Position numbers and translations under genes: made by a program. A model generated the notes under the pieces. It saw only the letters and a program-made list of their open reading frames with translations. It searched no databases and was not told where the DNA came from. Below are positions 12,524 to 23,583 of a DNA stretch of 64,000 nt, in pieces. Numbering within the stretch: position 1 is the first letter of the stretch; each line of letters begins with the position of its first letter. The stretch spans positions 992,001-1,056,000 of the forward strand of contig CAMRHE010000324.1 in NCBI GenBank assembly GCA_947044405.1. Reading direction: 5' to 3'. Source of the DNA: Leptodactylus fallax (taxonomy: Eukaryota > Chordata > Amphibia > Anura > Leptodactylidae).

Positions 12524-13529
12524 CCGTGGTGGCGAACCTATGACACTCGCGCCATCACCCCAGACAGGCTCTTCAATTGGTCACTAACAGGGAATCTGGG
12601 ACAGAAAACTGTCAGTGTAGGCCGTGGGTTCGCGGAACCGTGGCTTACACTGACCGAAGATTGTACCTCTGCCCCGACGCGGGCGCGATGACATAATTCA
12701 TCAGCGCATGCTTTACGGTGGAAGGAGGCCGTCCGGTTGCTCTGCGTAGGAGTGCAGGTAAGTACAGGAGCATGTTATATTGTGTGGGGGCCACTGTGGA
12801 GTATATTATGTTCCACATTGGCCCGCACACAGTATATCATACTGTGCGAGGGCCATTGTGGAGTATATTACACTTTCTGGTGGCCACTGTGGAGCACACG
12901 GTACTATCTGGGGGCCACTGTGGAGCACACTGTACTATCTGTGGGTCACTGTGGAGCACACTGTATGGTCTGGTGGGCCACTGTGGAGCACACTGTACTA
13001 TATGTAGGTCACTGTGGAGTACACTGTACTGTCTGGTGGGCCACTGTGGAGGACATTGTACTGTCTGGGAGCCACTGTGGAGCAGATTGTACTGGCTGGG
13101 GGCCACTGTGGGGCGGATTGTAGATTGTACTGTGTGGGGGCCACTGTGGAGCAGATTGTACTGTGTGAGAGCCCTTCACTATTTATATCACACAGTATCT
13201 GTTTTACAGCAGACATGTGATATTATTACAGGCCATAATAACATTGCACGGTCACTATAAAACAGATCCTGCGCAATGTAAATAGTGAACATTAATTGTT
13301 CAAAAGTATAACAAATGCAAACTTCTACCTTTTCAGTATAAAGTTGTTTTGTATCATTGAAAGCTCTGTAAAGCCCTATTCACTCGACCGTATTTTGCAG
13401 GTCCATAACTATCCGCAGTTGTGGATCCACACAATATTAAGGTTAAATTGCTGTGTTGGCACTTTGCCAAATTAGTGGGTTTTGGGTTGCAGTTTGGGCA
13501 CTCAGTCTCTAAAAGGTTCACCATAACTG
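12524..13529. mobile_element. Non-autonomous hAT-like element carrying a minisatellite
   Basis: The left end ccgtggtggcgaacctatg and the right end ggttcaccataactg are the inverted hAT type (CAGTGGTGGCGAACC class, both slightly mutated). The flanks are near-identical 8-bp target duplications, ttctagtc (12516-12523) and ctctagtc (13530-13537), one mismatch. About 1.0 kb, no transposase. The middle is filled by a 31-bp minisatellite. The element interrupts the minus-strand mariner gene on both sides, which independently supports the boundaries. Confidence 0.85.
12778..13172. repeat. Minisatellite, about 12 copies of a 31-33 bp unit
   Basis: The unit is of the type ggccactgtggagcacactg plus a short variable part (tactatctggg or similar). 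Copies differ at several positions, with one longer 38-bp copy near 13100. It is open in several frames on both strands, but this is a consequence of the repeat and not a gene. Confidence 0.9.
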
Positions 13530-13537
13530 CTCTAGTC

Positions 13538-14042
13538 TACAGCAGTCAAGGTTTCCAATTCAGGACAACACTTCAAACAAAGGCGACAGTCATTGGCAGG
13601 ACTCATAATGAGGTGCCATGACACAAAATTTCCTTCAGCTAATCTGTTGGAAACATTCCAGGCAGAGACAAGGTGTGTAATGAAGGTGCCATCTGTGGCT
13701 GAAGGAGATGCTCATACACGGAGGATCAAATGATCCTGGTGGTCTGTCTAGGACACCAAGAGTCTGTTGACAGTGCATGTCCTTACATCAACACTGCTCT
13801 GAATACCTACTATAGCTAAATCAGAACAGCCTAGATGGTGGGCAATTCATTAAAACAACCATCCTGCTTCTCTCAGTCCAGTGATGTGCCCCCTTTCAAA
13901 GTCTGTCAAATGAGCCCAGGCGGCCGGTAACAACTACATCTCTACCTGCATCCTTAGTCAGCCCTAGAGATGAAGCCTGCAGACAGCTCTGTGGGAATAG
14001 GGCTAGGTGAATATTGGTGTCTTTCTTTTTATTTGCATGTAA
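13538..14042. other. 5' part of the decayed mariner, then unassigned sequence
   Basis: Up to about 13960 this is the N-terminal half of the minus-strand mariner fossil described above. The remaining 80 bases hold nothing recognised. Confidence 0.6.
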
Positions 14043-14273
14043 TATATTGTGAGGGGGCATTATTATACTGTGTGATGGGCCACTGAAAGTGCATTATATT
14101 ACATAGGAATCAATAAGGAATCATACTGTGTGAGAGGCCATTTCATGGACGTTATATTGTGTGGGAACACTTAGGGAGCATTATAAAGTGTGGTGGGGCA
14201 TTATACTCTTTGGGGTAACCCAGGAAACATTATACAGTGCGAGGGGCATTATGCTATGTGTGGCTAATTAGGC
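14043..14273 (+). repeat. Direct repeat block, copy B of 8329-8562
   Basis: Starts tatattgtgagggggcatta, identical over its first 29 bases to copy A, and then collinear with it to 'aggggcattatgctatgtg'. Small indels and substitutions separate the two. Confidence 0.75.
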
Positions 14274-15799
14274 ATTATGTGGTGGGAACTAAGAAGGAAT
14301 CATCACTGTGTGTTATACATTGAAGAGCACTATTATTGTGTTTGGGCACAAAGTATGACCTAATATGCAGATCCAGTGGCAGATTTGGAGGCCTTTGTTA
14401 ATGCTATGTTAACTCATAAGCTCCCTGTGATCATTTTGCAAGGGAGGTGGTGATAGGTTGATACAATAAGCCCCCTCCCTCTGTCAAGTTCTTTAGATGC
14501 TGAAGTCACTCTTCACCATAGTATCTAAAGGCTTATAAAACAGCCCATATGAGAGATTTTGCTGATGCCAACTGTTACAGCAGAGGCCCTGTTGTCAGTT
14601 ACAGCCAGATAGAGCTTCTGTACCAGAAAAATCATTTTGACATACTTGAATTTCAAGATGTCTTCATGTAACACAATCCATGATGTGGAGTTATGCAATG
14701 GTGCCTTAAGGAGTTAAACATGACAGAAACATCCAACCAAGGCTCAGAACATGAACATACAATTGCTACTTAAGTATGCAGAGAATAATTCTGACTGATA
14801 TTTGATAAATTCAACCACTAAACATTACATTTTAGGATTCGTACGGTTGTCTACCCAGGGTAACAACATGACCCCTGATGGCAGTTCCCAGGCTTTGGGG
14901 ATCAACTGCTGGTACCCTAGAGATCAACTTGTATTAGTAGGCAAACTCCCTCGGAGGTCATTTTTTCCCACATGTAATACATGATCATGACAATTCCAAC
15001 CTTGCAAGATTTGCCTTTTAGAGCAGCTCTCTGCTTTGGCTCTGTGAATTTCATATGTCATATGACAACTATTAGTACAACCAGTGACCAAAAATGTTTC
15101 AGATATCCATAGAATACATGAATCTTTCCATTCTCTACATAACTAAAATACTGCATTGCATGTAGCTAGCCAATATAAACTGATCACAGCGAATGCTCAT
15201 GTTCACCTACTAAAAAGCAGAACAGGCCAAATGCGGAGGTATAAACCTGTAGAGCTTGGATTGATACTTTGTTAACATTGCCACCTAGTGTCTTTCCAGT
15301 TTACTAAACTGAGTTATTAAAGTGTATTGTATGTTTGGATATGTAATATATGCGAATTGTTAAATATGTATTACAAGTTTGAAGGGAAACAATTTAAGTT
15401 ACGTTCCTTTGAGAACTAATCATGTACAACATCTGTTTATGCCAGGTCGACATTTGTATCAGGAACATTGCTTGAATTTTATTGCCCATTTAATTACATT
15501 AAAATAAAGCTTTATATAAAAAATGTGAAAGGTTAAAAATAAAAATATTTGTTCAGTGTTCATTTCATATTATATAAAGGTAGGACTAAAAGAGGATGCT
15601 AAAGGAACTTTTTATTATGATAAAACCAGTAATACTGACTTGCATAAAACTTAACCTTTAATAAGCAATTTTTGCATTTTTGGTTGACCCCATACAAATT
15701 TGTATGATGATTGCAGTGCAAATTGGATTTTTTTTTTTTTTATCTATTATGGAGGGTTCCTCACAGTTGGCCTTGATACATAACAGTGGTTAAGTGAGG
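14274..15799. other. Intronic sequence, nothing recognised
   Basis: No element ends, reading frames or conserved blocks that I can name. It contains a T-run near 15728-15741. Confidence 0.4.
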
Positions 15800-17390
15800 C
15801 AAAGGAGGTTTTTTCTGATAAAGTTTTTGTACAGAAAAAATACAATCCATCCTACAAAACAGGCTTTAAAGAACTCACAAAAGCCTACAAAGAGCATATA
15901 GTCTCCTGGTGGGAAATTCAATGTCTGGAAAGCTACATTCCGCATAATATTGTTCCTCAAGGACTCCAGATCACACTGAGCCCTGCAGCCAGGTGTAGGA
16001 GCACGGCTTTACTAAGTAAATGGACAAGGAAGCTACAGTGTGCTCCTTACATTTTATGCAGTTACTACTTGATCAAACCTAATACTGACTGAGGAGCAAA
16101 TTGGAATAACATAAAAATTTTTCCTGGACCTGAATTTGCCCGAATGAGAGTCAGTTGTAAGGTTATTTGGAAAGGTTCCAGTGTCACCTTAAGGATTGTA
16201 AACACAAACAGTTCATGAGGGACTTACAGGGTTTTAAGGACAAAAGAGCCTATTCCTGCCTACCCCTAAAGAGAGTGATACTGGAGCATTGTCCACTGAG
16301 ACTGACCTCTCCGACTCTGAAGTAAGAAATAAACCCAGTAGAAGAACGGGAGAGAGGTCGAGGGAGAGGATGTGATGAGAGAGAGAGAGAGAGATATGTC
16401 CAGCATCGCATGATTTCTTAGATCAAGGCTACTTGTTGAGAAATTGAAACCAGGGCCTCAACCTGACATAAATACACATTATAATGTCCAAGTAATAAAT
16501 CTATCAGACAGAATCCTAAGTGAATGTGAGATGTGTATCCTTAAAAAGGACTGTCATTTGTACCAAGTTAGGATTTTAATGTATTTGAATGGACTAAAGA
16601 CGTTAATCTCGTCATGTGGAAATTGAGATGGTGCAAACACTATAAAACAGGATTAAAAACTATGTACGGTGCTGGGTTCCCATTGGACATGCTGCCTGAC
16701 ATACGACTCAATGACACTCAAGGGGATATGGGAAGGGTCAGTTCACTGACCTTAAGACAAGAGTACTAAAATGCCACCCAAATCAGATGTATTATGTAGT
16801 GAAGTTTTCCTGAACATGATAACAAAAGACTTAATTTATTTATTCATTTATTTATTATGCTTACTTATATACTCATATTCCGTAGCTCTTTATGAATCTT
16901 CCTGGATGTAGAACATCGCATAATTGTAGTAAGACAGAAATGAAGGCTGTAAGGATCTTAGAACAGGACAGAGACATAGTATCCCATGGTACACTTACCT
17001 TAGGGAATTGAAATCACTTCTAACTGAGGCAAAGCTGGAAGGTTTCATAGAAACAGCTGAACTTAAATTCATGCTATGGCAACCTTTTACAGCCTATCTA
17101 AGGTTCATAAGGGGTTGCAGTGACTGAAGGGGAGTCCCATAGCATCCGGGATTGCCAATCTCAGTGAAAATGCAAGTATTTATCTGGACAAGGTGCTGCC
17201 TCCATCTGTGGTAGGGCACTACTGACCTATTGAAACATTTGTTGAACATCGTAGTGGAGGAAAGCTGCCTTCTGGACAGTATAGATATAAAGGTGCTATA
17301 CTCCTCCACGCCTCACAGTTTTGGTCTAAGGGAAAATCCACCAGAAAAAATGTTTGCATACAATCGGCTAGGATTGTTGTCCACGTCAGC
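15800..17390 (+). pseudogene. Decayed Penelope-like reverse transcriptase fragment
   Basis: Broken in all frames, but a collinear set of + strand blocks resembles the N-terminal and reverse-transcriptase parts of Penelope-like retroelements: SWWEIQCLESYIP followed by VPQGLQITLSPAA (about 15905-16000), VINLSDRILSECEMCILKK (about 16488-16545), and KVHKG...GSPIASGIANLSENASIYLDKVL (about 17100-17195). The last block corresponds to the family's reverse-transcriptase motif around 'PKxHK...GRPIVSGI...SxYLDxxL'. A GA microsatellite (16376-16396) interrupts it, and a SINE-tail-like fragment lies near 16840-16890. The catalytic YADD-type block was not found, and neither end is visible. Confidence 0.65.
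16376..16396. repeat. (GA)n microsatellite
   Basis: About ten GA dinucleotides in a row within the decayed Penelope-like fragment. Confidence 0.85.
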
Positions 17391-18545
17391 ATGATTTACC
17401 ACAAAATAAATACCTGATCAGCAAAGTAAATCTGTAAAACATAGCTTGCAATAGATCAATTAAAACTGGTTTATAAGAGTGCTCATCTAAGTATATAGCG
17501 CTTAAAGAGAACCTTTCACCACTTCCACCAATTCCAGTACTCGGCATCATTCTTGTGGGGTGTATAGGGTACAGTCCAGGGTGCATTAGGATGAGGGCAT
17601 ATTTCCAAAAGCGGCATCATCTCACTCTGGATATGGGCCATTCAGCTTACCCACATGAAGGTTATCATATGAACACTGGAAAGACTGTTCCCTTTGTTTA
17701 TATATTTGACATTTTGCAATTGGGATTGATGGACAGCTATCTAGACTATGTTATAGCTGCTGAATTTGTAGGAGACATTAGTATGGTATGGTGGATATGT
17801 GTATGCTAATTCCAGATACTGGTGTTTATTTATTATGTCTGTAGTGTTTGGTATGGTGGTCTATTTTATCCATTGCTTTTTAAAGGTTAAGTATTATGCA
17901 AGTCGGTTATGGCAGGTTTGAGTTGGACACGTACTTGCAGTGTATGAATATTCGCATTTTTAGTTGACACACATTATTGCTAAGTAAATTTAACTTTTTT
18001 CAAAATCGAAACACTTGAAACGATTGAAACAGAATCCTATAGAATTTAATAAATCTTATTTTACAGTGTATCCACCCTAGTAGACAAAGAAGTTTCAGTT
18101 CTTAACCAAAAATATTCCAGCTTTAGCTCCACAACCAGTCTCCTGTGGACTGAGTTACACTGTATATCAGTTGCCACTGCTTCCGAGTTAGTCAGTATTT
18201 TGTAACTCCCGTAAATATTCACAATTGATTTCATTTTGGCTGTTTGTAGCACAGAAATATATAGTCTGTAGAACTCATATACTGTACATTGCATTTAAGA
18301 ACACTGATACATTACTTGGATATGTGTTTTGAGTCATTATGTTGAAAAGTGCAAGACCTTATTCACACAACAGTGTTTAGTGGACAGCACACGGTTCCAT
18401 TGACGTCAATAGATTTAGTCGCACAGCTGTTTTTTAACAGGCCAATCTAAGAAAAATTAGAGCATGTCTTATTCTGATGAATTTTTCACGGATTTCCTAT
18501 AGAGTCAAGTATATGGGATTACTGAGAAATTGGGGCCCCATGTCT
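17391..18545. other. Intronic sequence, little recognised
   Basis: Apart from a repeat end of the type aaagagaacctttcaccac at 17503, nothing is recognised. Confidence 0.4.
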
Positions 18546-18760
18546 TCGCCGGTTTCCTCTTCAGGTCTGAAACTGACGTCACACGTCCCAGATGTCACCG
18601 CTCAGGCCTGTGATCGGGCCTCATCGGTCACATTAGGCACGCTGACTTAATGACACCAGCACGTCCCACATAACCACTGAGGCCTGTGAATGTCTGGATT
18701 GCGTGACATCAGCCACAGGGCAGAAGATGATGCTAGAATGACAGACGCCCAGGAGAGGTG
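18546..18760. repeat. Dispersed palindromic repeat, GGCCTGTGATCGGGCC type
   Basis: Contains 'actgacgtcacacg', 'ctcaggcctgtgatcggg', 'ccactgaggcctgtgaatg' and 'gcgtgacatcagcc', partly inverted copies of each other. Related to 8767-8920 and to 28770-28870. Confidence 0.5.
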
Positions 18761-18897
18761 AGTATAAATGTTTATTTTTACACAACTCCCCTGGGAAGTC
18801 TTTTATTGGAAAGGGGCCCTGCAGCACATGACTTTGCATTTTCCGTTAGCGTTGTGGTGCCTGGGCCCACTAGAGGATCCACCGGTGGGCCAGTTTG

Positions 18898-18965
18898 ATG
18901 CTGTTGTCATTGTTCACTGTCTCTAGTAGGGCTCACAATCTAAATTCCCTATAAGTATGTCCAGG
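18898..18965 (-). repeat. SINE fragment
   Basis: Carries 'gggctcacaatctaaattcc' and 'agtatgtc', the reverse complement of a widespread tRNA-derived SINE body. The longer copy at 42600-42790 shows the same order. It breaks off where 'cagggcggttttaac', a hAT-like end, begins. Confidence 0.6.
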
Positions 18966-19049
18966 GCGGTTTTAACACATTGGTGGACCTTATGCAAAGG
19001 TTTCATTAGTGGGCCCACCCATCAACACCCATCACCACCACTTAGAAAT

Positions 19050-19560
19050 ACCAGACCTGCACAAATTACAATGCCCTCTCAATGGCCTCCACATAGTATA
19101 AAGCCCCTTAGTGGCTCTCCCTAGTGGCCCCATACAATATAATTCTCCTCATAATGTCCCTTTCCAGGTTACCCACCAGGTTACCACCCAGATTTGTATC
19201 CCCCCCACCCTCCTGGTTGCCCCACAGTGTAATGTGCCCCCCCCAAGTTGCCCCTACACTGTTGTGGTCCCCTCAGGTTTCCCCCACAGTATCATGTCCC
19301 CCCATTCCCCAGGTATCCCCCACAGTATAATGTCTCCCCCACTCCCCCAGGTTGCCCCCACGGTATCATGTCCCCCTGCCACCTAGATTGCCCCCACAGT
19401 ATCATGTGCCCCAACCCTCAGGTTGCCCCCACAGTATAATTTCCTCAGGCTGCCCCCACAGTATGATACCCCCCCATCCCACAGGTTGCCACTCCACAGT
19501 ATCATGTCCCCCCAGAGTGTCATGTCCCCCCAGGTTGCCCCCACAGTACCATGTCCCCCC
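19050..19560. repeat. C-rich minisatellite, CCCCCACAGTATCATGTCCCC type
   Basis: At least ten irregular copies of a unit containing 'cccacagtatcatg' or 'cccacagtataat' followed by C-runs and 'aggttgcc'. Copy lengths vary between about 30 and 45 bp. It is open in all forward frames because of its composition; no protein is implied. A hAT-like end (cagggcggttttaacac, 18962) precedes it, but no matching right end was found. Confidence 0.85.
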
Positions 19561-20803
19561 ATGCCCTAGGAGAGAGGAGGAGCAGTGTGAAGCTTCATCT
19601 CATAGAAGTACACTGGAAATTTTGCATACAGATATCAGAGACAGGCAATGTGATCCAGGGGAGTGTTATAACTCTGGCTAATCATTGTAAGGAATCACCT
19701 ATTGTATCACTGTAATCAAATCATAGATACTTCAGAAATTATGTCTTTAGCATCACTGGAGGGAAATACAGAGGAATGAGAAGGGTGGATCTTGGTGGAG
19801 AGAGGAGGCAACTTAGAGCTGCCAGGAGAAATTTGATGATAATGTACAGTAAACCTATAGTTTACAGTACGTCAGCTACATAGAAAAGGCCGTCTTACGC
19901 ACATTGGTCAGGCTGGACCATTGGTCAAGCAGGTGATCACATGACATATCTCCATATAATGAAAGGGCTCAGAATGTAACTGAGATGAAACAAATTACAC
20001 AGCTTATAATATTGCTTGTGAGGAGTAGGAACATCCTGATCCTGCTAATATCCATGCAGAGTCACATTTTCTGTACTTACTGATAACAGCCATCTTCAAA
20101 GTGTCATGGTACAGACAATAAATTCTATTTGCTAGTAAATGAGATTTTACTTTCTAAACCTGTTTATAGAATAGTGTGATGCAAATGAAATTCTGCAAAA
20201 AAAAAAAAAAATCAGATTTCTATGTTGTTTATAAATAAAAATAACTTTCATCAATATAAGATATTTGCAGCATACCTTATAACATGATATTGAATGTCAA
20301 TGGTTAACTACTGCTCACGTTATAAAAGAGTGCGTACATTTTTGCAGTTTGGTTATTTCATCAGGTCAACCCCTTACACAGATCAACAGAGAGCCCACAG
20401 TCACCAGCTGTTATTTCTGAGGAGGGGGGTCAACATGAGAACAGCTCTTTGCAGTTTTTTTCTGTACTTGACCACCTCTACGATGACTACGTGTCCTGAT
20501 AGAGTGTTTATGGTTTGACTTACCGAGACCAGCTCTTTATTATATAAACTGGTGAGAAACATGAATGGCTTATAGTTCACAAAGCATTAAAGTGCAGTCC
20601 AATCTGCAGGCACCATGCTTTAGAGCAAAATGAGCGGAGCGAATCGATATACATATATGATATACGAAAAGATTCAGTAGGGCTAGCAATTTATTAATTA
20701 CCATCTTTGCTCATTCTGAGCTTAGGAGTCAAGTGGGCAGTCCTAAAAAGTGATTGACAGCTTTCCCTATGAGTGTGCATAAAAAGATTTCAAGGAGGAT
20801 TTC
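19561..20803. other. Intronic sequence, nothing recognised
   Basis: No element ends or coding signals apparent. It has an A-run of 14 near 20197-20210. Confidence 0.4.
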
Positions 20804-20816
20804 ATAGTAAAATTTC
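20804..20816. repeat. Target duplication of the Penelope-like element, left copy
   Basis: The 13 bases atagtaaaatttc occur here and again at 25119-25131, immediately outside the element. Confidence 0.85.
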
Positions 20817-20966
20817 GTGGAAGAGTGAAGAAATCAGGCGATACCTTTTAGAGGCTAACTGAGTATATTTATAAGTAAGCTTTCAAGAGTACTGGCTCTC
20901 TTCTTCAGACATGGTGTTATACAAGAACTGAAAATTCACAGATTATTTATCCTTCCTCTAGTGTTA

Positions 20967-20982
20967 GGGTCGTGACCGACCC
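20967..20982. repeat. piggyBac GGGTC/GACCC palindrome 1
   Basis: gggtcgtgaccgaccc, the outermost left copy, overlapping the inner edge of the terminal repeat. Confidence 0.75.
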
Positions 20983-21144
20983 GTTTTAGGTTTTAAATGC
21001 ATACAAATTCTACATACATTTGTTTATTGCATCAAGACTTTTTGACTTTTTCAGGAACTTATTTTTAAACAAAATACAATAAAATAAAACTATTTTACTA
21101 AATTGTAAAATGCTCTTATTAAAATTATAACATTTGTGTTGTTG

Positions 21145-21160
21145 GGGTCAATTTCGACCC
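21145..21160. repeat. piggyBac GGGTC/GACCC palindrome 2
   Basis: gggtcaatttcgaccc, 178 bases inside copy 1 and upstream of the transposase start. Confidence 0.75.
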
Positions 21161-21352
21161 AGGTCTAATATAAGAGTAAAAAAACAATAATAAGTCCCAA
21201 AACTGAACTCATAAACACAATATAAACCAACAGCCCACAGCCAGCTCTACCTCCAACAACTTGAGTTAGGGACATGTCCAGGCATGTATGGCCAAATCAG
21301 CTTACAGTTGGTACTTTGCAGAGTATACATCTTCAGTTTACACCATGCAACA

Positions 21353-23012
21353 ATGAGGAGAAGATTAGATCCAAGCCAAATTCTGGATTATATCTTGGAT
21401 GATAATGAATCAGAGGACACACAGCAGCAAACTGATACAGATGAACAGGTTTCTGAGGAGGAAGATGATGTGGAATATCAACCGGAAGACACAGACAGTT
21501 CTGATCAGTCTGATGAGGAGGTCACTGGTGCTGAAGCTGCTCCCGCTGAAAGATTCAAATCCAAAAGTGGCAAGATCATTTGGAGTTCAGTACCTCCAGA
21601 TGTACATGGCAGGGCAGATGCTGCAAATGTCATAAAAATGACCCCTAGGATCACAAGGTTTGCTGTGACAAGAGTAAGTGACATCAAGACATGTTTTGAT
21701 CTGTTTATGCCATTGTCAATAAAAAAAGTCATTATTGCTATGACAAACCTTGAAGGAAAAAAAAGTCCACTGCAACATGTGGAATGACCTTCATGATGAT
21801 GACCTAGATGCCTACATTGGTGTTCTTCTCCTTGCTGGAGTGTACAAATCCTGCAATGAGGCCACTGATAGTCTCTGGGACGCATCGACAGGCAGGAATA
21901 TTTTCCGGGCAACAATGTCACTTCAAAAGTTTCAAATGATATCAAGAGTCCTCAGATTTGACAACAGAGACACCAGAACAAAATCTGACAAACTTGCTCC
22001 CATCAGGGATGTTTGGGAGAAATGGGTGCAGCTCCTTCCACTGATGTTCAACCCAGGGCCAGAGGTGACAGTAGACGAACGTTTTCTCCCTTTCCGCGGA
22101 AAATGCCCCTTCCTGCAATACATGCCAAGTAAGCCAGGCAAATACGGCATAAAAATCTGGGCAGACTGTGATGCAAAAACTAGCTATGCATGGAATCTAC
22201 AGATTTACACAGGCAAGTCTGCAAGCGGCATCCCTGAAAAAAACCAAGGAAAACGTGTAGTCCTCGATATGACTACTGGACTGCAGGGTCACAACATTAC
22301 TTGTGACAATTTTTTTACCAGCTATGACCTTGGACAAGAACTTCTCAGGAGGAAAATCACCATGGTGGGCACAGTGAAAAAAAACAAACCTGAGCTGCCC
22401 GCTGAATTGTTGCAGATGGACAGGGCTCCACTTTCCTCAAAGTTTGTTTTTACAGACACCACCACTGCTGTTTCATACTGCCCCAAAAAACGACGGAATG
22501 TGGTACTGATGTCCACACTTCACAAAGATACAGCTGTGTCATCAGGAAGTGACAAAAGCCCAGAATCATCCTGGACTATAACAAAAACAAAGGAGGAGTG
22601 GACAACCTGGACAAGCTGACTGCCACCTACACTTGCCAGCGAATGACTAGGAGATGGCCAATGGTTGTATTTTCCAACATCCTTGATGTGTCAGCATACA
22701 ATGCATTTGTGTTGTGGACCCACATTCACCGCTGCAGCCTTGGTCCGACAACTCCAGAGCTCAACAAGTGCTTCGCCCACACCCACAGCAACACAAAGAG
22801 CATCATCACCAGCATCCTCCTCAACCAGCCCTGCCTCAACATCAACCACAACAGCCACAACCCCAGTGAGACCACCTGATTCTAAAAGAAAGAGGTGTCA
22901 GGTCTGCCCTAGCAATAAGGACAGAAAGACAAACACATCGTGCTTCGCCTGCAAAAAATACCTCTGCAAAGAACACACAAAAAGTGTCACTTTTTGCCAC
23001 ACATGCATCTAA
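21353..23012 (+). pseudogene. piggyBac transposase with frameshifts
   Basis: The translation begins at the Met of MRRRLDPSQILDYI (21353), with an acidic region rich in Glu and Asp (about residues 15-65) as in piggyBac proteins. It continues with LFMPLSIKKVI up to LEGKK. A frameshift in the A-run at about 21756-21765 moves to the frame with WNDLHDDDLDAYIGVLLLAG, VTVDERFLPFRG (first Asp, 22074), YMPSKPGKYGIKIW and NITCDNFFTSYDLG (second Asp, 22305). A second shift near 22540-22570 leads to NKGGVDNLDKL (third Asp, 22601) and MTRRWPMVVF. A third, before about 22870, leads to the C-terminal Cys-rich finger CQVCPSNKD...CFACKKYLCKEH...FCHTC, ending at 23012. All three catalytic Asp codons survive, but the gene is not translatable as one protein. 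Confidence 0.85.
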
Positions 23013-23215
23013 ATACTAATGCATCTAAAAACTAGTACTTGATTTCTGTTGATTTGATTTGCTTGATTGATTGTTGTTTGTTTGTTTGACCTAGAAAAGC
23101 TACTTTTTATTATTATTGCTATTAATGTTAATATAATTTTCATCTTTTATTTGTATTAAAGTTCTATAAAAAAAAAAAATCTGTTTTTTGCCTTTTTCAT
23201 AAAGTAGTTAGATAT

Positions 23216-23231
23216 GGGTCAAAATTGACCC
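23216..23231. repeat. piggyBac GGGTC/GACCC palindrome 3
   Basis: gggtcaaaattgaccc, a perfect palindrome 204 bases after the transposase stop. Confidence 0.75.
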
Positions 23232-23567
23232 GTAACACCATAGATGTTACTAGAGTTAATAATATAAAATATATATATGTATATTTTTTTTACATTTAAG
23301 AAATGTGTTCTAAAACCCTTCAGTAATAGTCAGGTAATATAACAAACTTTTTTAAGTTTATATTATTCTCTTGAGGTTCATTTGACAATATTTTTATATT
23401 GAAAATGAAGGGTACGCTCTCAAATGAAAGGCCCAGGGGGCCACAACAAAAATATTAAAATCAATCCTTCCATGGATGAGAAACCCTAACAAGGTAACTA
23501 AGAGGTAAGAAACAAATTGGATCATAAATAACTGTTTTTAGGGTATCCTAGGGGTGATTTAAGACAC

Positions 23568-23583
23568 GGGTCAAAACCGACCC
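23568..23583. repeat. piggyBac GGGTC/GACCC palindrome 4
   Basis: gggtcaaaaccgaccc, the outermost right copy, 28 bases from the terminal repeat. Confidence 0.75.

Larger units (their letters stand above)
11677..13960 (-). pseudogene. Decayed mariner/Tc1 transposase split by a hAT insertion
   Basis: The minus strand from about 13960 down to 13540 reads, in mixed frames, an N-terminal transposase region (DFERGHITGLREAGW, IAHHLGCSD, SNRLAEGNFVS). It resumes from 12515 down to about 12010 with the catalytic part: FRDKSRF, then VVIQGPLTARSYVQNIL, IFQQDNAW with the second Asp, and SPNLLPIKHLW, where the catalytic Glu of the usual SPDLSPIEHLW has become Lys. Numerous stops and frameshifts are present. 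A TA-flanked end, CACTCATTGACAATAAAATA, lies at 11677. The gap 12524-13529 is a later hAT insertion. The matching far end of the mariner was not found. Confidence 0.8.

Noticed and set aside
12718..13260. Long overlapping open frames on both strands with repeated His/Cys/Trp/Leu words
   Set aside because: They are translations of the 31-bp minisatellite. Openness in several frames at once follows from the repeat.
18962..19560. Third hAT element carrying the array at 19050-19560
   Set aside because: A hAT-like left end is visible but no right end or 8-bp duplication was found, so it is noted only as a possibility.
19111..19681. Proline-rich open frames in all three forward frames
   Set aside because: C-rich tandem array; composition alone explains it.
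23236..23260. Inner TTAA near 23256 as the true right end of the piggyBac element
   Set aside because: Comparison with the other Penelope arm places the end at 23627, and the 17-bp repeat there is a perfect match to the left end.
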